A stretch of 64,000 nucleotides of DNA from Phymatolithon calcareum (Eukaryota > Rhodophyta > Florideophyceae > Hapalidiales): positions 310,001 to 374,000 of the forward strand of contig OZ345378.1 of NCBI GenBank assembly GCA_977006965.1, written 5' to 3'. The notes beneath the pieces were generated by a model. It was not told where the DNA came from. It searched no databases and saw nothing but the letters and a program-made list of their open reading frames with translations. The position numbers and the translations under genes were made by a program. This document shows, in pieces, positions 10,440-20,766 of the stretch. Every line of letters begins with the position of its first letter. Within the stretch, counting starts at the first letter, position 1.

Positions 10440-11262
10440 GCTAAGGCTCCTGAATGTAGCGCTAGGCTCAAAAGAACCCGGCGCCACATGGGAGAGAAAA
10501 GCCCAACAGAGAAGAGAGAAGAAAAGAGCGGGAGAGACTAGACAAAATGAGCAGGAAGGAAAAAAAAGCCAACAAAACTCCCCAATATCAGACACCAGAC
10601 AGAGCAAGCATGTAGACGTCGTTGTCGTCCTCAGGCGGCGACCTTGGCTTGGCCGTCGACCTTGAAACAGGCGCGCGAAATGGGGAAAGGGGACCTTGAG
10701 CGCGAATGTCACCGAACTGGCTTGTGCGGCGAAACGGTTGCGGTCAAGAAGGGCTGGGACGACGTCATCTTCCGGCGGCGACCTTGGCTTGGTCGTCGAC
10801 ATTGAGACGTGCGCACAAAACAGGGAACTTGTACGCGATTGTCTCCGTGCTGGCTTGCGCAGCGAAGGTTGCGAACAAGAAGGGTGGGAAGAACTCCAAC
10901 TCCGCGTGGTCGAAGGGAGGTGCAGGCGAATCTGAGCGTGCAGCGATCCGAACATTCGAGCCGAAATCCGAAGAACTCCCCACCTTCCCTTTACTCGGAG
11001 AAAGGAACCAACTACCTTACAACCTACGCGAAAGACAGTGATAGAGCACATAGACACACTAGAGACACGTGCCCGTATGGCCCCACAGATCACCTACTAC
11101 GAGCAGCATGACTATCGCGATCCAGGTTGTGCGGCATACGGTCGCAGGATGAAAAATCGACCTCCTCGGGACAGCGACGTAACAGCGGGCGCGACACTGA
11201 ACTCAGCACACAAGGAGGCAGTTTTGTCCAGCCGGAAGTGGAAGGATGCCGTACTTCGTGAC
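10440..11262 (+). repeat. R1b repeat with internal 140-bp tandem duplication (mirror 19165-19987)
   Basis: It starts GCGCTAGGCTC then GAACCCGGCGCC and ends in the TAGACACACTAGAGACACG / GAGCAGCATGACTATCGC region. The same order is found at about 30485-31510. A unit beginning GGCGGCGACCTTGGCTTGG occurs twice in tandem (about 10634 and 10774), and a diverged single copy lies near 31162. Mutations between copies preserve reading in part (RIDTRE, QIT-YEQHDYR, CAAY), so part of it was protein coding. Confidence 0.65.
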
Positions 11263-11442
11263 TACAAGAAGCTTAATATGGACGGCCCTAACGTACTGGA
11301 GCGCTATGGGCATACTGTAAATTCGGTGCAAAAATTTGCTATTGTAGAGGAGGGTTTTTCTGTAGTATCCACTGCAATAACATCTGAGAGCACTCACTGT
11401 AACGCATCTCCGGGGATGTTCAAAACAGTGAGCATGCCCTAG
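11077..11442 (+). CDS. 121-aa R1b-family protein of unknown function (left arm)
   Basis: The frame from the first ATG begins MAPQITYYEQHDYR and continues with CAAYGRRMKN and SAHKEAVLSSRKWKD. A homologous but stop-interrupted version lies at 31430-31570 (QITSYEQHDYR, CAAYSRERKK, SDLTAG), and a short piece lies at 9205-9285. Conservation at the protein level across three places argues for former coding in a mobile element. The frame is open a little further upstream from a GTG. No known domain is recognised; charged residues dominate. The identical mirror copy is at 18985-19350, minus strand. Confidence 0.4.
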   Translation: MAPQITYYEQHDYRDPGCAAYGRRMKNRPPRDSDVTAGATLNSAHKEAVLSSRKWKDAVLRDYKKLNMDGPNVLERYGHTVNSVQKFAIVEEGFSVVSTAITSESTHCNASPGMFKTVSMP

Positions 11443-12195
11443 TATACATCGAATCGTTTCTCCACTTCTCTTCCCTTTAAAGCTAAGATTACTGCGCCTT
11501 TGCGGTTTTCTGTGTCTCAAAAGCCTGCTCTGGAACGAAAGCTGTGCGTTCCTAGCATGCAAAAGCACAGTATCGGTAGCGATACGATGAACTTCGGCAC
11601 GGTGCTTTCATGTTGCCCTAGTTGGTGCTTAGCTCTGGTCCCGCTAGTTAGGACTGTAGCATGCCTTATGTAGGCATTAATTACTTACACGTAGCTGGCA
11701 ATTATCGTAAGACCCTAAAATACAAATATTGTACAGAGTTGCAGATATCTATTGCGGCAACATAGCTCTCGGAGCTTCTCGACTGCACTCCTAAAGTTGG
11801 CACAGATTTCATTATTGCGATGTATTCATGTACTTGTTACAAATTTTTACGTTCCAGAATCTCTGATTGACGGTAGGCGACTCAATGCGACCAGCGAAGA
11901 ACGTTGTTCGCTGGGTTAGCTGTTTGTGAGTGCCACAATATATTCATTTCTCACAGGATTCAGATCGATTAGTACTCCCCGGCGACGAGAGCCCGTTTGA
12001 TGGATGGTGAGGGCAAAGTCAGAAAATCGTTGCCATAAAGTCTAGAGTGTGAGTAACGTCCGAGCATGGATACTATATGTGCTCCTGCGTGCACAAAATT
12101 CAATATAGAGAGAAATCCATGTTCGACAGAAATCTTCCTCCTTTTCCTTCAGTGATGTTTCTCGTCGAACGTTTGGAAAAGAAGTTGATGTAGTG

Positions 12196-12417
12196 CTATA
12201 TCCCTGCTCCTGCAGGATATTTTTCATTTTTCCGAGTCTGCGCTTTCGATAACCGACGCTTCTGCTCAACTAATCCTTCAAATAACTCCTGTCTTTCTGC
12301 TTCGAAACGGGGATCCATCTCGTCTGGGACCGTTTTTGGAAAAGGGAATACACCCATTTCGATAGCAAGCACACATTCCGTACGTCGTTTCTCTTGTTTG
12401 GCTTGTACATATTCCAT
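12196..12417 (-). CDS. 73-aa charged hypothetical protein (left arm)
   Basis: The frame starts at an ATG with MEYVQAKQEKRRTEC, then VFPFPKTVPDEMDPRF and a long Glu/Lys helix ending with Pro/Gly. The composition looks protein-like and the start is preceded by an in-frame stop. On the coding strand a pyrimidine-rich stretch ending TTCGTTAG precedes it and could be a splice acceptor, so this may be one exon of a larger gene. No family is recognised. Mirror copy at 18010-18231. Confidence 0.3.
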   Translation of the reverse strand: MEYVQAKQEKRRTECVLAIEMGVFPFPKTVPDEMDPRFEAERQELFEGLVEQKRRLSKAQTRKNEKYPAGAGI

Positions 12418-12625
12418 TCATCTAACGAAGAGTATAGAGAGGGCGAAAAGGGTGCTCTCTGTGCCTCAAATCCATGAATAGGGCAGGGACAGCGTTTCAC
12501 CGGTGAATGTTGGACGGATTGACGTCGGGTGAGTTAAGCAGGTATCTCTTCCAGAGCAAACATTTCGGACAAGTAGGCAGCCTACGTATGATCTGTTAAT
12601 CATTAGAATTGCGCTTCTATCTCTC

Positions 12626-12819
12626 TAGTGAAGACTTGCATAGCACTCGGATTGACCATCGCTGGCGCTTTCGCCTGGAAAGCATCAGTTCGGCTCAGTG
12701 AAGCATCTTTGCGTAGAACAACGGAGCCATTTTCCAAACTGACCGGTCGTCCGAAAATGGATGCTTCCGGTCTGCATTCATTTCCGCGCGGTATGCGGAG
12801 AAGGTCTCCTCATTCTTAG
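12626..12819 (+). other. possible exon encoding a signal-peptide-like start (mirror 17608-17801)
   Basis: The pyrimidine-rich CTATCTCTCTAG looks like a splice acceptor. The frame that follows reads KTCIALGLTIAGAFAWKAS, a hydrophobic leader with a plausible cleavage site. No local ATG starts it, so an upstream exon ending in A would be required. This is speculative; no downstream domain is recognised. Confidence 0.2.
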
Positions 12820-13588
12820 TGCACTCCAGTGTCAAATCAGGCATGAGCTGGTTAGAGCTTCGTATGAGAACGGTACCTGGAGTCCCATAAGCTGTCGGCT
12901 TTCAGCTATTTCCTATATGCTAGTGCGACATCAAATAGTCGCGGGAGTACGATCCAGGAGCAAGTACCGACCGGAACTTAGTGACCGGGCAGTTTTGTCT
13001 CGTTTCATCATCATTAACAGGCTCATGAGGAAGGGCGCTGCTACTAACATTGTTCCCGTCAAACTCTCGCCCTGGTAGGATTTCAGAAAAGCGATATGCT
13101 ATGTCTGTGATTTGACTAACGCATTGATGATTGGGGCAGTTTGGTTTCTAAAAACGGGATGAGTTTGATTGTGATGGAACGCAGGTATAGGTGGCATCAA
13201 AACTTCTTGTGTCTCTACTTTTCTAGAAGAGGTCAAACCGTGCTTAACAGCGGCGGGAAGAATTGTGGCTTTTAGCGATTATGGCAAACTACCGTTTAGG
13301 GAATTGTTAAGCGTTCTTCCAATATGATGAAGCCGAAGAGAAGGCTTCTTGGAAATCGCTGTGTTTTAAGTCTGGGGTATCAAGTACACTATTGACATTG
13401 GTGTCAAGTGCCAATCTATTGAATAGTAACATTTCTCACTGGAGTAATCTTCCGAAAAATTGCTGCATGAGAAGAAGCGTTTTTCCCGTCTAAATCGAGT
13501 CTATGATGAACTAAATTATTGCTACATTTCACTGACCCTAAAGACGATCCCTCATCGGCTTGGTCCGCCCTTCAATAAAAGCGATAAC

Positions 13589-14569
13589 TTAGAAAGCGAG
13601 TCCAATAGCCATCGGGGCACTTGGAGAGGAAGCTGCCGCCGCCAGAGCGCCGGTAAGACCGCTCGCGGAAGATGCAGACTGGTCCTTTGTGGCTCCCACC
13701 GCCACGGAATTGTCTCCGGACCCCTCGGCGGCAACATCGCCCTTAAGTCCGATGCATGCACCCGGAGCCGGAGGGGCAGGGGCAGCCGGGCTCGGGGACG
13801 GGTAATAGTACCATTGTCCATTCGCGTCCTGGTAGTACTGTACGCCGTTCTCGTCAGTGTAAGTGGCCTGGCGGGAGGAGGTAGAGAGACCGACTGCAGC
13901 ACCGACCTGAGCGGCGGCAATGGCTGCTCCGTCCTCATCAGCGTTAGCGGACGCCACACCGGACTTCTTGTCAGCGGCGACAGACACAGAGGTATCGCCT
14001 TCAGCACCGGACTTGGCACCGTCAGCGGTCTCAACAGAGGATCCGGGAGCGGGAGCGGGGGCGGGGGATGCGCTTGGTGCAGCAGGAGCGGGAGCGGCGA
14101 CGGCAGGAGCCGGTGCGGGGGCGACTGGCACGGAACCAGTGGCGGGAGCTGGGGCGTACGCTGGAGTAGCACCAGTGTACGGAGCAGGAGCGGGCATGGC
14201 TCCAGCGGGAGCGCCAGGAGCAGCGTATCCAGGAGCACTGCCAGAGGCAACGGGCTTCGGGCACGGTGTCTTACCCGCGGAAGGAGATCCGGCAGAGGTG
14301 GCCGGGGTCGGCTTCGGGGCTGAGTAGGTACCGGACGGAGGAGCGCTCACTGGCGGGTATCCAGAAGAGGCAGAAGGGGCCGGGGCGGCATAGCCTCCAC
14401 TCGGAGGAGTTCCGGAGGTGGCGGGGGATCCTGCTCCAGTTTTCGGACACGGAGTAGCACCAGCAGCCGGGGGCATACCCGATGTTGCAGGGGCGGGGGC
14501 AGCGTAGTACGGCGAGCTGACCGCCACAGCAGCACCCACAAGGGCAATGAAGGCAACAGCGAATTTCAT
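13589..14569 (-). CDS. secreted Ala/Pro-rich protein, copy 1 (left arm)
   Basis: The 326-aa protein starts at the ATG at 14569; a GTG in the same frame lies 27 nt upstream, but the ATG begins a textbook signal peptide, MKFAVAFIALVGAAVAVSS. A long Ala/Pro/Ser/Gly-rich region follows with two TPCPK motifs and GYAAPAP-type repeats. The C-terminal half has lower repetitiveness: AKSGAEGDTSVSVAADK, DEDGAAIAAAQVGAAVGL, a Tyr-rich YYQDANGQWYYYP segment, and a tail ending MAIGLAF. It is likely exported to the cell surface or wall. No enzyme motif is seen. It is identical to the gene at 15858-16838 and related to the decayed copy at 27973-28863. Function is unknown. Confidence 0.8.
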   Translation of the reverse strand: MKFAVAFIALVGAAVAVSSPYYAAPAPATSGMPPAAGATPCPKTGAGSPATSGTPPSGGYAAPAPSASSGYPPVSAPPSGTYSAPKPTPATSAGSPSAGKTPCPKPVASGSAPGYAAPGAPAGAMPAPAPYTGATPAYAPAPATGSVPVAPAPAPAVAAPAPAAPSASPAPAPAPGSSVETADGAKSGAEGDTSVSVAADKKSGVASANADEDGAAIAAAQVGAAVGLSTSSRQATYTDENGVQYYQDANGQWYYYPSPSPAAPAPPAPGACIGLKGDVAAEGSGDNSVAVGATKDQSASSASGLTGALAAAASSPSAPMAIGLAF

Positions 14570-15857
14570 TTTTTTGTTGCAGCTAGGATGTGCCACTCTT
14601 TGTCTTTGATCGCTTGGTGAGACGTTGGCAATGCGCCCTCTGTCGTTGGCTTAAGAATAGGTAAGATGTGGTGTCGGACAGGAACCGTTATGGTGATTTT
14701 GTGTCCCAAATCCATGGGGGCCTAATCTAGTGAAATGATTAGCTTTGTCTGGCGGTGACAAGAAGGGGCAAGCCAAGAATAAGAGGGACTCCAAAAGTAC
14801 AGTAGATTGAAAACGTCCTCCAAGTGGCCATCTAAAAGCCTGACTGCAATGAGCGAATGCCCAACATAGAATTATTTCTATCCAGTATTCCCCCAAATAT
14901 ACTAATTCATGTTTCGATTTTGCTAATGTATGGCCCAGAGCCACTAATTGGCTCGGGCACATAGTTAGCGTGGAAGAGCACTGCATGGCACGCCAAGTAT
15001 TTCTGCAGTGTGTCAAACCAACCCCGGAGTTGCTCATTAACGACGTGCCCCATCGAAACGTACAAATAGCTTTTAATATCGTACAGGATAGAACAGAATG
15101 GAGAAACGTTAGACCTTTTAAGCCCTGCTAATCTTGGGGGAAATGCCTTTAATATTGGGGAAGGCACATGGAAAACAAAAGAAAAGTCTCAACATAGCCA
15201 TCGAATTTCCTGTATCACAAGAGGTTCTCCAGAAAACAGAATTCGTAACAAGTTGGACATTGTGTATTCTATTGTACTCCGCATTTCCCCCAAGATTAGC
15301 AGGGCTTAAAAGGTCTAACGTTTCTCCATTCTGTTCTATCCTGTACGATATTAAAAGCTATTTGTACGTTTCGATGGGGCACGTCGTTAATGAGCAACTC
15401 CGGGGTTGGTTTGACACACTGCAGAAATACTTGGCGTGCCATGCAGTGCTCTTCCACGCTAACTATGTGCCCGAGCCAATTAGTGGCTCTGGGCCATACA
15501 TTAGCAAAATCGAAACATGAATTAGTATATTTGGGGGAATACTGGATAGAAATAATTCTATGTTGGGCATTCGCTCATTGCAGTCAGGCTTTTAGATGGC
15601 CACTTGGAGGACGTTTTCAATCTACTGTACTTTTGGAGTCCCTCTTATTCTTGGCTTGCCCCTTCTTGTCACCGCCAGACAAAGCTAATCATTTCACTAG
15701 ATTAGGCCCCCATGGATTTGGGACACAAAATCACCATAACGGTTCCTGTCCGACACCACATCTTACCTATTCTTAAGCCAACGACAGAGGGCGCATTGCC
15801 AACGTCTCACCAAGCGATCAAAGACAAAGAGTGGCACATCCTAGCTGCAACAAAAAA
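14570..15857. promoter_or_regulatory. shared upstream region of two divergent identical genes
   Basis: The two secreted-protein genes point away from each other across 1,288 bp that includes the palindrome centre. Each promoter therefore lies in an arm and is duplicated exactly, while only 134 bp is unique. No clear TATA box next to the starts is visible. A stretch of open frame here (87 aa, mirrored in both arms, for example 15280-15520 in the plus direction) is not recognised. Confidence 0.45.
15147..15280. other. palindrome spacer (134 bp)
   Basis: This is the only non-mirrored sequence between the two arms. It has no recognisable gene or element. It lies midway between the two divergent secreted-protein genes. 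Confidence 0.9.
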
Positions 15858-16838
15858 ATGAAATTCGCTGTTGCCTTCATTGCCCTTGTGGGTGCTGCTG
15901 TGGCGGTCAGCTCGCCGTACTACGCTGCCCCCGCCCCTGCAACATCGGGTATGCCCCCGGCTGCTGGTGCTACTCCGTGTCCGAAAACTGGAGCAGGATC
16001 CCCCGCCACCTCCGGAACTCCTCCGAGTGGAGGCTATGCCGCCCCGGCCCCTTCTGCCTCTTCTGGATACCCGCCAGTGAGCGCTCCTCCGTCCGGTACC
16101 TACTCAGCCCCGAAGCCGACCCCGGCCACCTCTGCCGGATCTCCTTCCGCGGGTAAGACACCGTGCCCGAAGCCCGTTGCCTCTGGCAGTGCTCCTGGAT
16201 ACGCTGCTCCTGGCGCTCCCGCTGGAGCCATGCCCGCTCCTGCTCCGTACACTGGTGCTACTCCAGCGTACGCCCCAGCTCCCGCCACTGGTTCCGTGCC
16301 AGTCGCCCCCGCACCGGCTCCTGCCGTCGCCGCTCCCGCTCCTGCTGCACCAAGCGCATCCCCCGCCCCCGCTCCCGCTCCCGGATCCTCTGTTGAGACC
16401 GCTGACGGTGCCAAGTCCGGTGCTGAAGGCGATACCTCTGTGTCTGTCGCCGCTGACAAGAAGTCCGGTGTGGCGTCCGCTAACGCTGATGAGGACGGAG
16501 CAGCCATTGCCGCCGCTCAGGTCGGTGCTGCAGTCGGTCTCTCTACCTCCTCCCGCCAGGCCACTTACACTGACGAGAACGGCGTACAGTACTACCAGGA
16601 CGCGAATGGACAATGGTACTATTACCCGTCCCCGAGCCCGGCTGCCCCTGCCCCTCCGGCTCCGGGTGCATGCATCGGACTTAAGGGCGATGTTGCCGCC
16701 GAGGGGTCCGGAGACAATTCCGTGGCGGTGGGAGCCACAAAGGACCAGTCTGCATCTTCCGCGAGCGGTCTTACCGGCGCTCTGGCGGCGGCAGCTTCCT
16801 CTCCAAGTGCCCCGATGGCTATTGGACTCGCTTTCTAA
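15858..16838 (+). CDS. secreted Ala/Pro-rich protein, copy 2 (right arm)
   Basis: This is the mirror copy of 13589-14569, with an identical 326-aa translation: signal peptide MKFAVAFIALVGAAVAVSS, Ala/Pro repeat region with TPCPK motifs, and the conserved C-terminal region. Transcription runs away from the palindrome centre. Two identical copies give a double dose of one product, if both are real and expressed. Confidence 0.8.
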   Translation: MKFAVAFIALVGAAVAVSSPYYAAPAPATSGMPPAAGATPCPKTGAGSPATSGTPPSGGYAAPAPSASSGYPPVSAPPSGTYSAPKPTPATSAGSPSAGKTPCPKPVASGSAPGYAAPGAPAGAMPAPAPYTGATPAYAPAPATGSVPVAPAPAPAVAAPAPAAPSASPAPAPAPGSSVETADGAKSGAEGDTSVSVAADKKSGVASANADEDGAAIAAAQVGAAVGLSTSSRQATYTDENGVQYYQDANGQWYYYPSPSPAAPAPPAPGACIGLKGDVAAEGSGDNSVAVGATKDQSASSASGLTGALAAAASSPSAPMAIGLAF

Positions 16839-18009
16839 GTTATCGCTTTTATTGAAGGGCGGACCAAGCCGATGAGGGATCGTCTTTAGGGTCAGTGAAA
16901 TGTAGCAATAATTTAGTTCATCATAGACTCGATTTAGACGGGAAAAACGCTTCTTCTCATGCAGCAATTTTTCGGAAGATTACTCCAGTGAGAAATGTTA
17001 CTATTCAATAGATTGGCACTTGACACCAATGTCAATAGTGTACTTGATACCCCAGACTTAAAACACAGCGATTTCCAAGAAGCCTTCTCTTCGGCTTCAT
17101 CATATTGGAAGAACGCTTAACAATTCCCTAAACGGTAGTTTGCCATAATCGCTAAAAGCCACAATTCTTCCCGCCGCTGTTAAGCACGGTTTGACCTCTT
17201 CTAGAAAAGTAGAGACACAAGAAGTTTTGATGCCACCTATACCTGCGTTCCATCACAATCAAACTCATCCCGTTTTTAGAAACCAAACTGCCCCAATCAT
17301 CAATGCGTTAGTCAAATCACAGACATAGCATATCGCTTTTCTGAAATCCTACCAGGGCGAGAGTTTGACGGGAACAATGTTAGTAGCAGCGCCCTTCCTC
17401 ATGAGCCTGTTAATGATGATGAAACGAGACAAAACTGCCCGGTCACTAAGTTCCGGTCGGTACTTGCTCCTGGATCGTACTCCCGCGACTATTTGATGTC
17501 GCACTAGCATATAGGAAATAGCTGAAAGCCGACAGCTTATGGGACTCCAGGTACCGTTCTCATACGAAGCTCTAACCAGCTCATGCCTGATTTGACACTG
17601 GAGTGCACTAAGAATGAGGAGACCTTCTCCGCATACCGCGCGGAAATGAATGCAGACCGGAAGCATCCATTTTCGGACGACCGGTCAGTTTGGAAAATGG
17701 CTCCGTTGTTCTACGCAAAGATGCTTCACTGAGCCGAACTGATGCTTTCCAGGCGAAAGCGCCAGCGATGGTCAATCCGAGTGCTATGCAAGTCTTCACT
17801 AGAGAGATAGAAGCGCAATTCTAATGATTAACAGATCATACGTAGGCTGCCTACTTGTCCGAAATGTTTGCTCTGGAAGAGATACCTGCTTAACTCACCC
17901 GACGTCAATCCGTCCAACATTCACCGGTGAAACGCTGTCCCTGCCCTATTCATGGATTTGAGGCACAGAGAGCACCCTTTTCGCCCTCTCTATACTCTTC
18001 GTTAGATGA

Positions 18010-18231
18010 ATGGAATATGTACAAGCCAAACAAGAGAAACGACGTACGGAATGTGTGCTTGCTATCGAAATGGGTGTATTCCCTTTTCCAAAAACGGTCC
18101 CAGACGAGATGGATCCCCGTTTCGAAGCAGAAAGACAGGAGTTATTTGAAGGATTAGTTGAGCAGAAGCGTCGGTTATCGAAAGCGCAGACTCGGAAAAA
18201 TGAAAAATATCCTGCAGGAGCAGGGATATAG
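18010..18231 (+). CDS. 73-aa charged hypothetical protein (right-arm mirror copy)
   Basis: It is identical to 12196-12417 by palindrome symmetry. Confidence 0.3.
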   Translation: MEYVQAKQEKRRTECVLAIEMGVFPFPKTVPDEMDPRFEAERQELFEGLVEQKRRLSKAQTRKNEKYPAGAGI

Positions 18232-18984
18232 CACTACATCAACTTCTTTTCCAAACGTTCGACGAGAAACATCACTGAAGGAAAAGGAGGAAGATTTCTG
18301 TCGAACATGGATTTCTCTCTATATTGAATTTTGTGCACGCAGGAGCACATATAGTATCCATGCTCGGACGTTACTCACACTCTAGACTTTATGGCAACGA
18401 TTTTCTGACTTTGCCCTCACCATCCATCAAACGGGCTCTCGTCGCCGGGGAGTACTAATCGATCTGAATCCTGTGAGAAATGAATATATTGTGGCACTCA
18501 CAAACAGCTAACCCAGCGAACAACGTTCTTCGCTGGTCGCATTGAGTCGCCTACCGTCAATCAGAGATTCTGGAACGTAAAAATTTGTAACAAGTACATG
18601 AATACATCGCAATAATGAAATCTGTGCCAACTTTAGGAGTGCAGTCGAGAAGCTCCGAGAGCTATGTTGCCGCAATAGATATCTGCAACTCTGTACAATA
18701 TTTGTATTTTAGGGTCTTACGATAATTGCCAGCTACGTGTAAGTAATTAATGCCTACATAAGGCATGCTACAGTCCTAACTAGCGGGACCAGAGCTAAGC
18801 ACCAACTAGGGCAACATGAAAGCACCGTGCCGAAGTTCATCGTATCGCTACCGATACTGTGCTTTTGCATGCTAGGAACGCACAGCTTTCGTTCCAGAGC
18901 AGGCTTTTGAGACACAGAAAACCGCAAAGGCGCAGTAATCTTAGCTTTAAAGGGAAGAGAAGTGGAGAAACGATTCGATGTATA

Positions 18985-19350
18985 CTAGGGCATGCTCACT
19001 GTTTTGAACATCCCCGGAGATGCGTTACAGTGAGTGCTCTCAGATGTTATTGCAGTGGATACTACAGAAAAACCCTCCTCTACAATAGCAAATTTTTGCA
19101 CCGAATTTACAGTATGCCCATAGCGCTCCAGTACGTTAGGGCCGTCCATATTAAGCTTCTTGTAGTCACGAAGTACGGCATCCTTCCACTTCCGGCTGGA
19201 CAAAACTGCCTCCTTGTGTGCTGAGTTCAGTGTCGCGCCCGCTGTTACGTCGCTGTCCCGAGGAGGTCGATTTTTCATCCTGCGACCGTATGCCGCACAA
19301 CCTGGATCGCGATAGTCATGCTGCTCGTAGTAGGTGATCTGTGGGGCCAT
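18985..19350 (-). CDS. 121-aa R1b-family protein (right-arm mirror copy)
   Basis: It is identical to the left-arm frame at 11077-11442 by palindrome symmetry (coordinate sum 30427). Confidence 0.4.
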   Translation of the reverse strand: MAPQITYYEQHDYRDPGCAAYGRRMKNRPPRDSDVTAGATLNSAHKEAVLSSRKWKDAVLRDYKKLNMDGPNVLERYGHTVNSVQKFAIVEEGFSVVSTAITSESTHCNASPGMFKTVSMP

Positions 19351-20621
19351 ACGGGCACGTGTCTCTAGTGTGTCTATGTGCTCTATCACTGTCTTTCGCG
19401 TAGGTTGTAAGGTAGTTGGTTCCTTTCTCCGAGTAAAGGGAAGGTGGGGAGTTCTTCGGATTTCGGCTCGAATGTTCGGATCGCTGCACGCTCAGATTCG
19501 CCTGCACCTCCCTTCGACCACGCGGAGTTGGAGTTCTTCCCACCCTTCTTGTTCGCAACCTTCGCTGCGCAAGCCAGCACGGAGACAATCGCGTACAAGT
19601 TCCCTGTTTTGTGCGCACGTCTCAATGTCGACGACCAAGCCAAGGTCGCCGCCGGAAGATGACGTCGTCCCAGCCCTTCTTGACCGCAACCGTTTCGCCG
19701 CACAAGCCAGTTCGGTGACATTCGCGCTCAAGGTCCCCTTTCCCCATTTCGCGCGCCTGTTTCAAGGTCGACGGCCAAGCCAAGGTCGCCGCCTGAGGAC
19801 GACAACGACGTCTACATGCTTGCTCTGTCTGGTGTCTGATATTGGGGAGTTTTGTTGGCTTTTTTTTCCTTCCTGCTCATTTTGTCTAGTCTCTCCCGCT
19901 CTTTTCTTCTCTCTTCTCTGTTGGGCTTTTCTCTCCCATGTGGCGCCGGGTTCTTTTGAGCCTAGCGCTACATTCAGGAGCCTTAGCTTGTGCCAGAGTG
20001 CCAGCTAGAATGTGTTTTTCGCATGGATATATTCAAGAACTCGCATTTGAGTTATATCTGTCGTACAGAAATGCAAATCGTAGGACCATATTTACCTCTG
20101 AATGGTCAAGCCAAAAGAGATTCAAACTATTCAAACGCTTCTTTATTTCTACGTATAGCGGGGTATGTTTCCCCCTCGAGGTTCAACCCTGATCTAGAGG
20201 TAGGTTTTGGTACACCACCAGATGGTGTCGCACCCACTAGTCGAAAATCAAGTCAGACACTTGCTATGCTCATATGGAACTCGCGAAGTTGCCCCAAGTG
20301 TCTGCAGATGCGCAGGTAACTTTTAAATAAAAATCTACACTTCTTCTTTTTCTTCTTTATTTCTATCGTGTGTCACTTGTTGGAGCAAAACGCCGCACGT
20401 TCAAGCTGACATGTGTTTTGGAAGCTATCTTAATTGCATCTCTGTGACGGGCAAAGGAGCTCAGCTGAGCTAGAAAATTGCTAAAAAGCTAAGCCAATTG
20501 CGTTCGCAAAAAGCACAGGAATTTGTTTCACACTTTTGCATCGTGCTCGTGTTTGATGAATCGATATGATCCCAAAACGTTATTTCGATCATAAACAGGG
20601 CAGTAAAACGTCGACGGTGTT

Positions 20622-20708
20622 TATAGGATGCTACTGTCTAGTTTACTGAATGGCTGCTCGACGTCGTATTTCCATTATATACTCGTATATGTGAGGTATG
20701 ATCCAATT
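20622..20708 (-). repeat. 3' LTR of the copia element (87 bp)
   Basis: It matches 25209-25295 at 86 of 87 positions; the last plus-strand base is T instead of A. The ends are TATAGG and CCAAT on the plus strand instead of the usual TG...CA. Confidence 0.92.
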
Positions 20709-20766
20709 GGGACGACTTGGCACTATCAGTCTGAAAACCTGGGAAATTGTCTTTGCGCTTCAAAGA

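Larger units (their letters stand above)
9286..15146 (+). repeat. left arm of giant palindrome (5,861 bp)
   Basis: Positions 9814-15146 pair with 15281-20613 so that paired coordinates always sum to 30427, with no indels. All conceptual translations inspected in the two arms are identical. Positions 9286-9806 pair with 25296-25820 at coordinate sum 35106. The difference of 4679 equals the copia length (4674) plus its 5-bp target duplication. The outer 521 bp shows four substitutions (near 9420, 9447, 9645 and 9753 on the left arm), and two more lie at 9812-9813. The arm holds one secreted-protein gene and R1 repeats. Confidence 0.95.

Noticed and set aside
13460-14323. Long Gly/Arg/Ser frame on the plus strand (and 13552-14250, minus) overlapping the secreted-protein gene
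   Set aside because: These are shadow frames of a GC-rich Ala/Pro repeat gene; they have no signal peptide or conserved motif, and the mirrored copy shows the same shadows.
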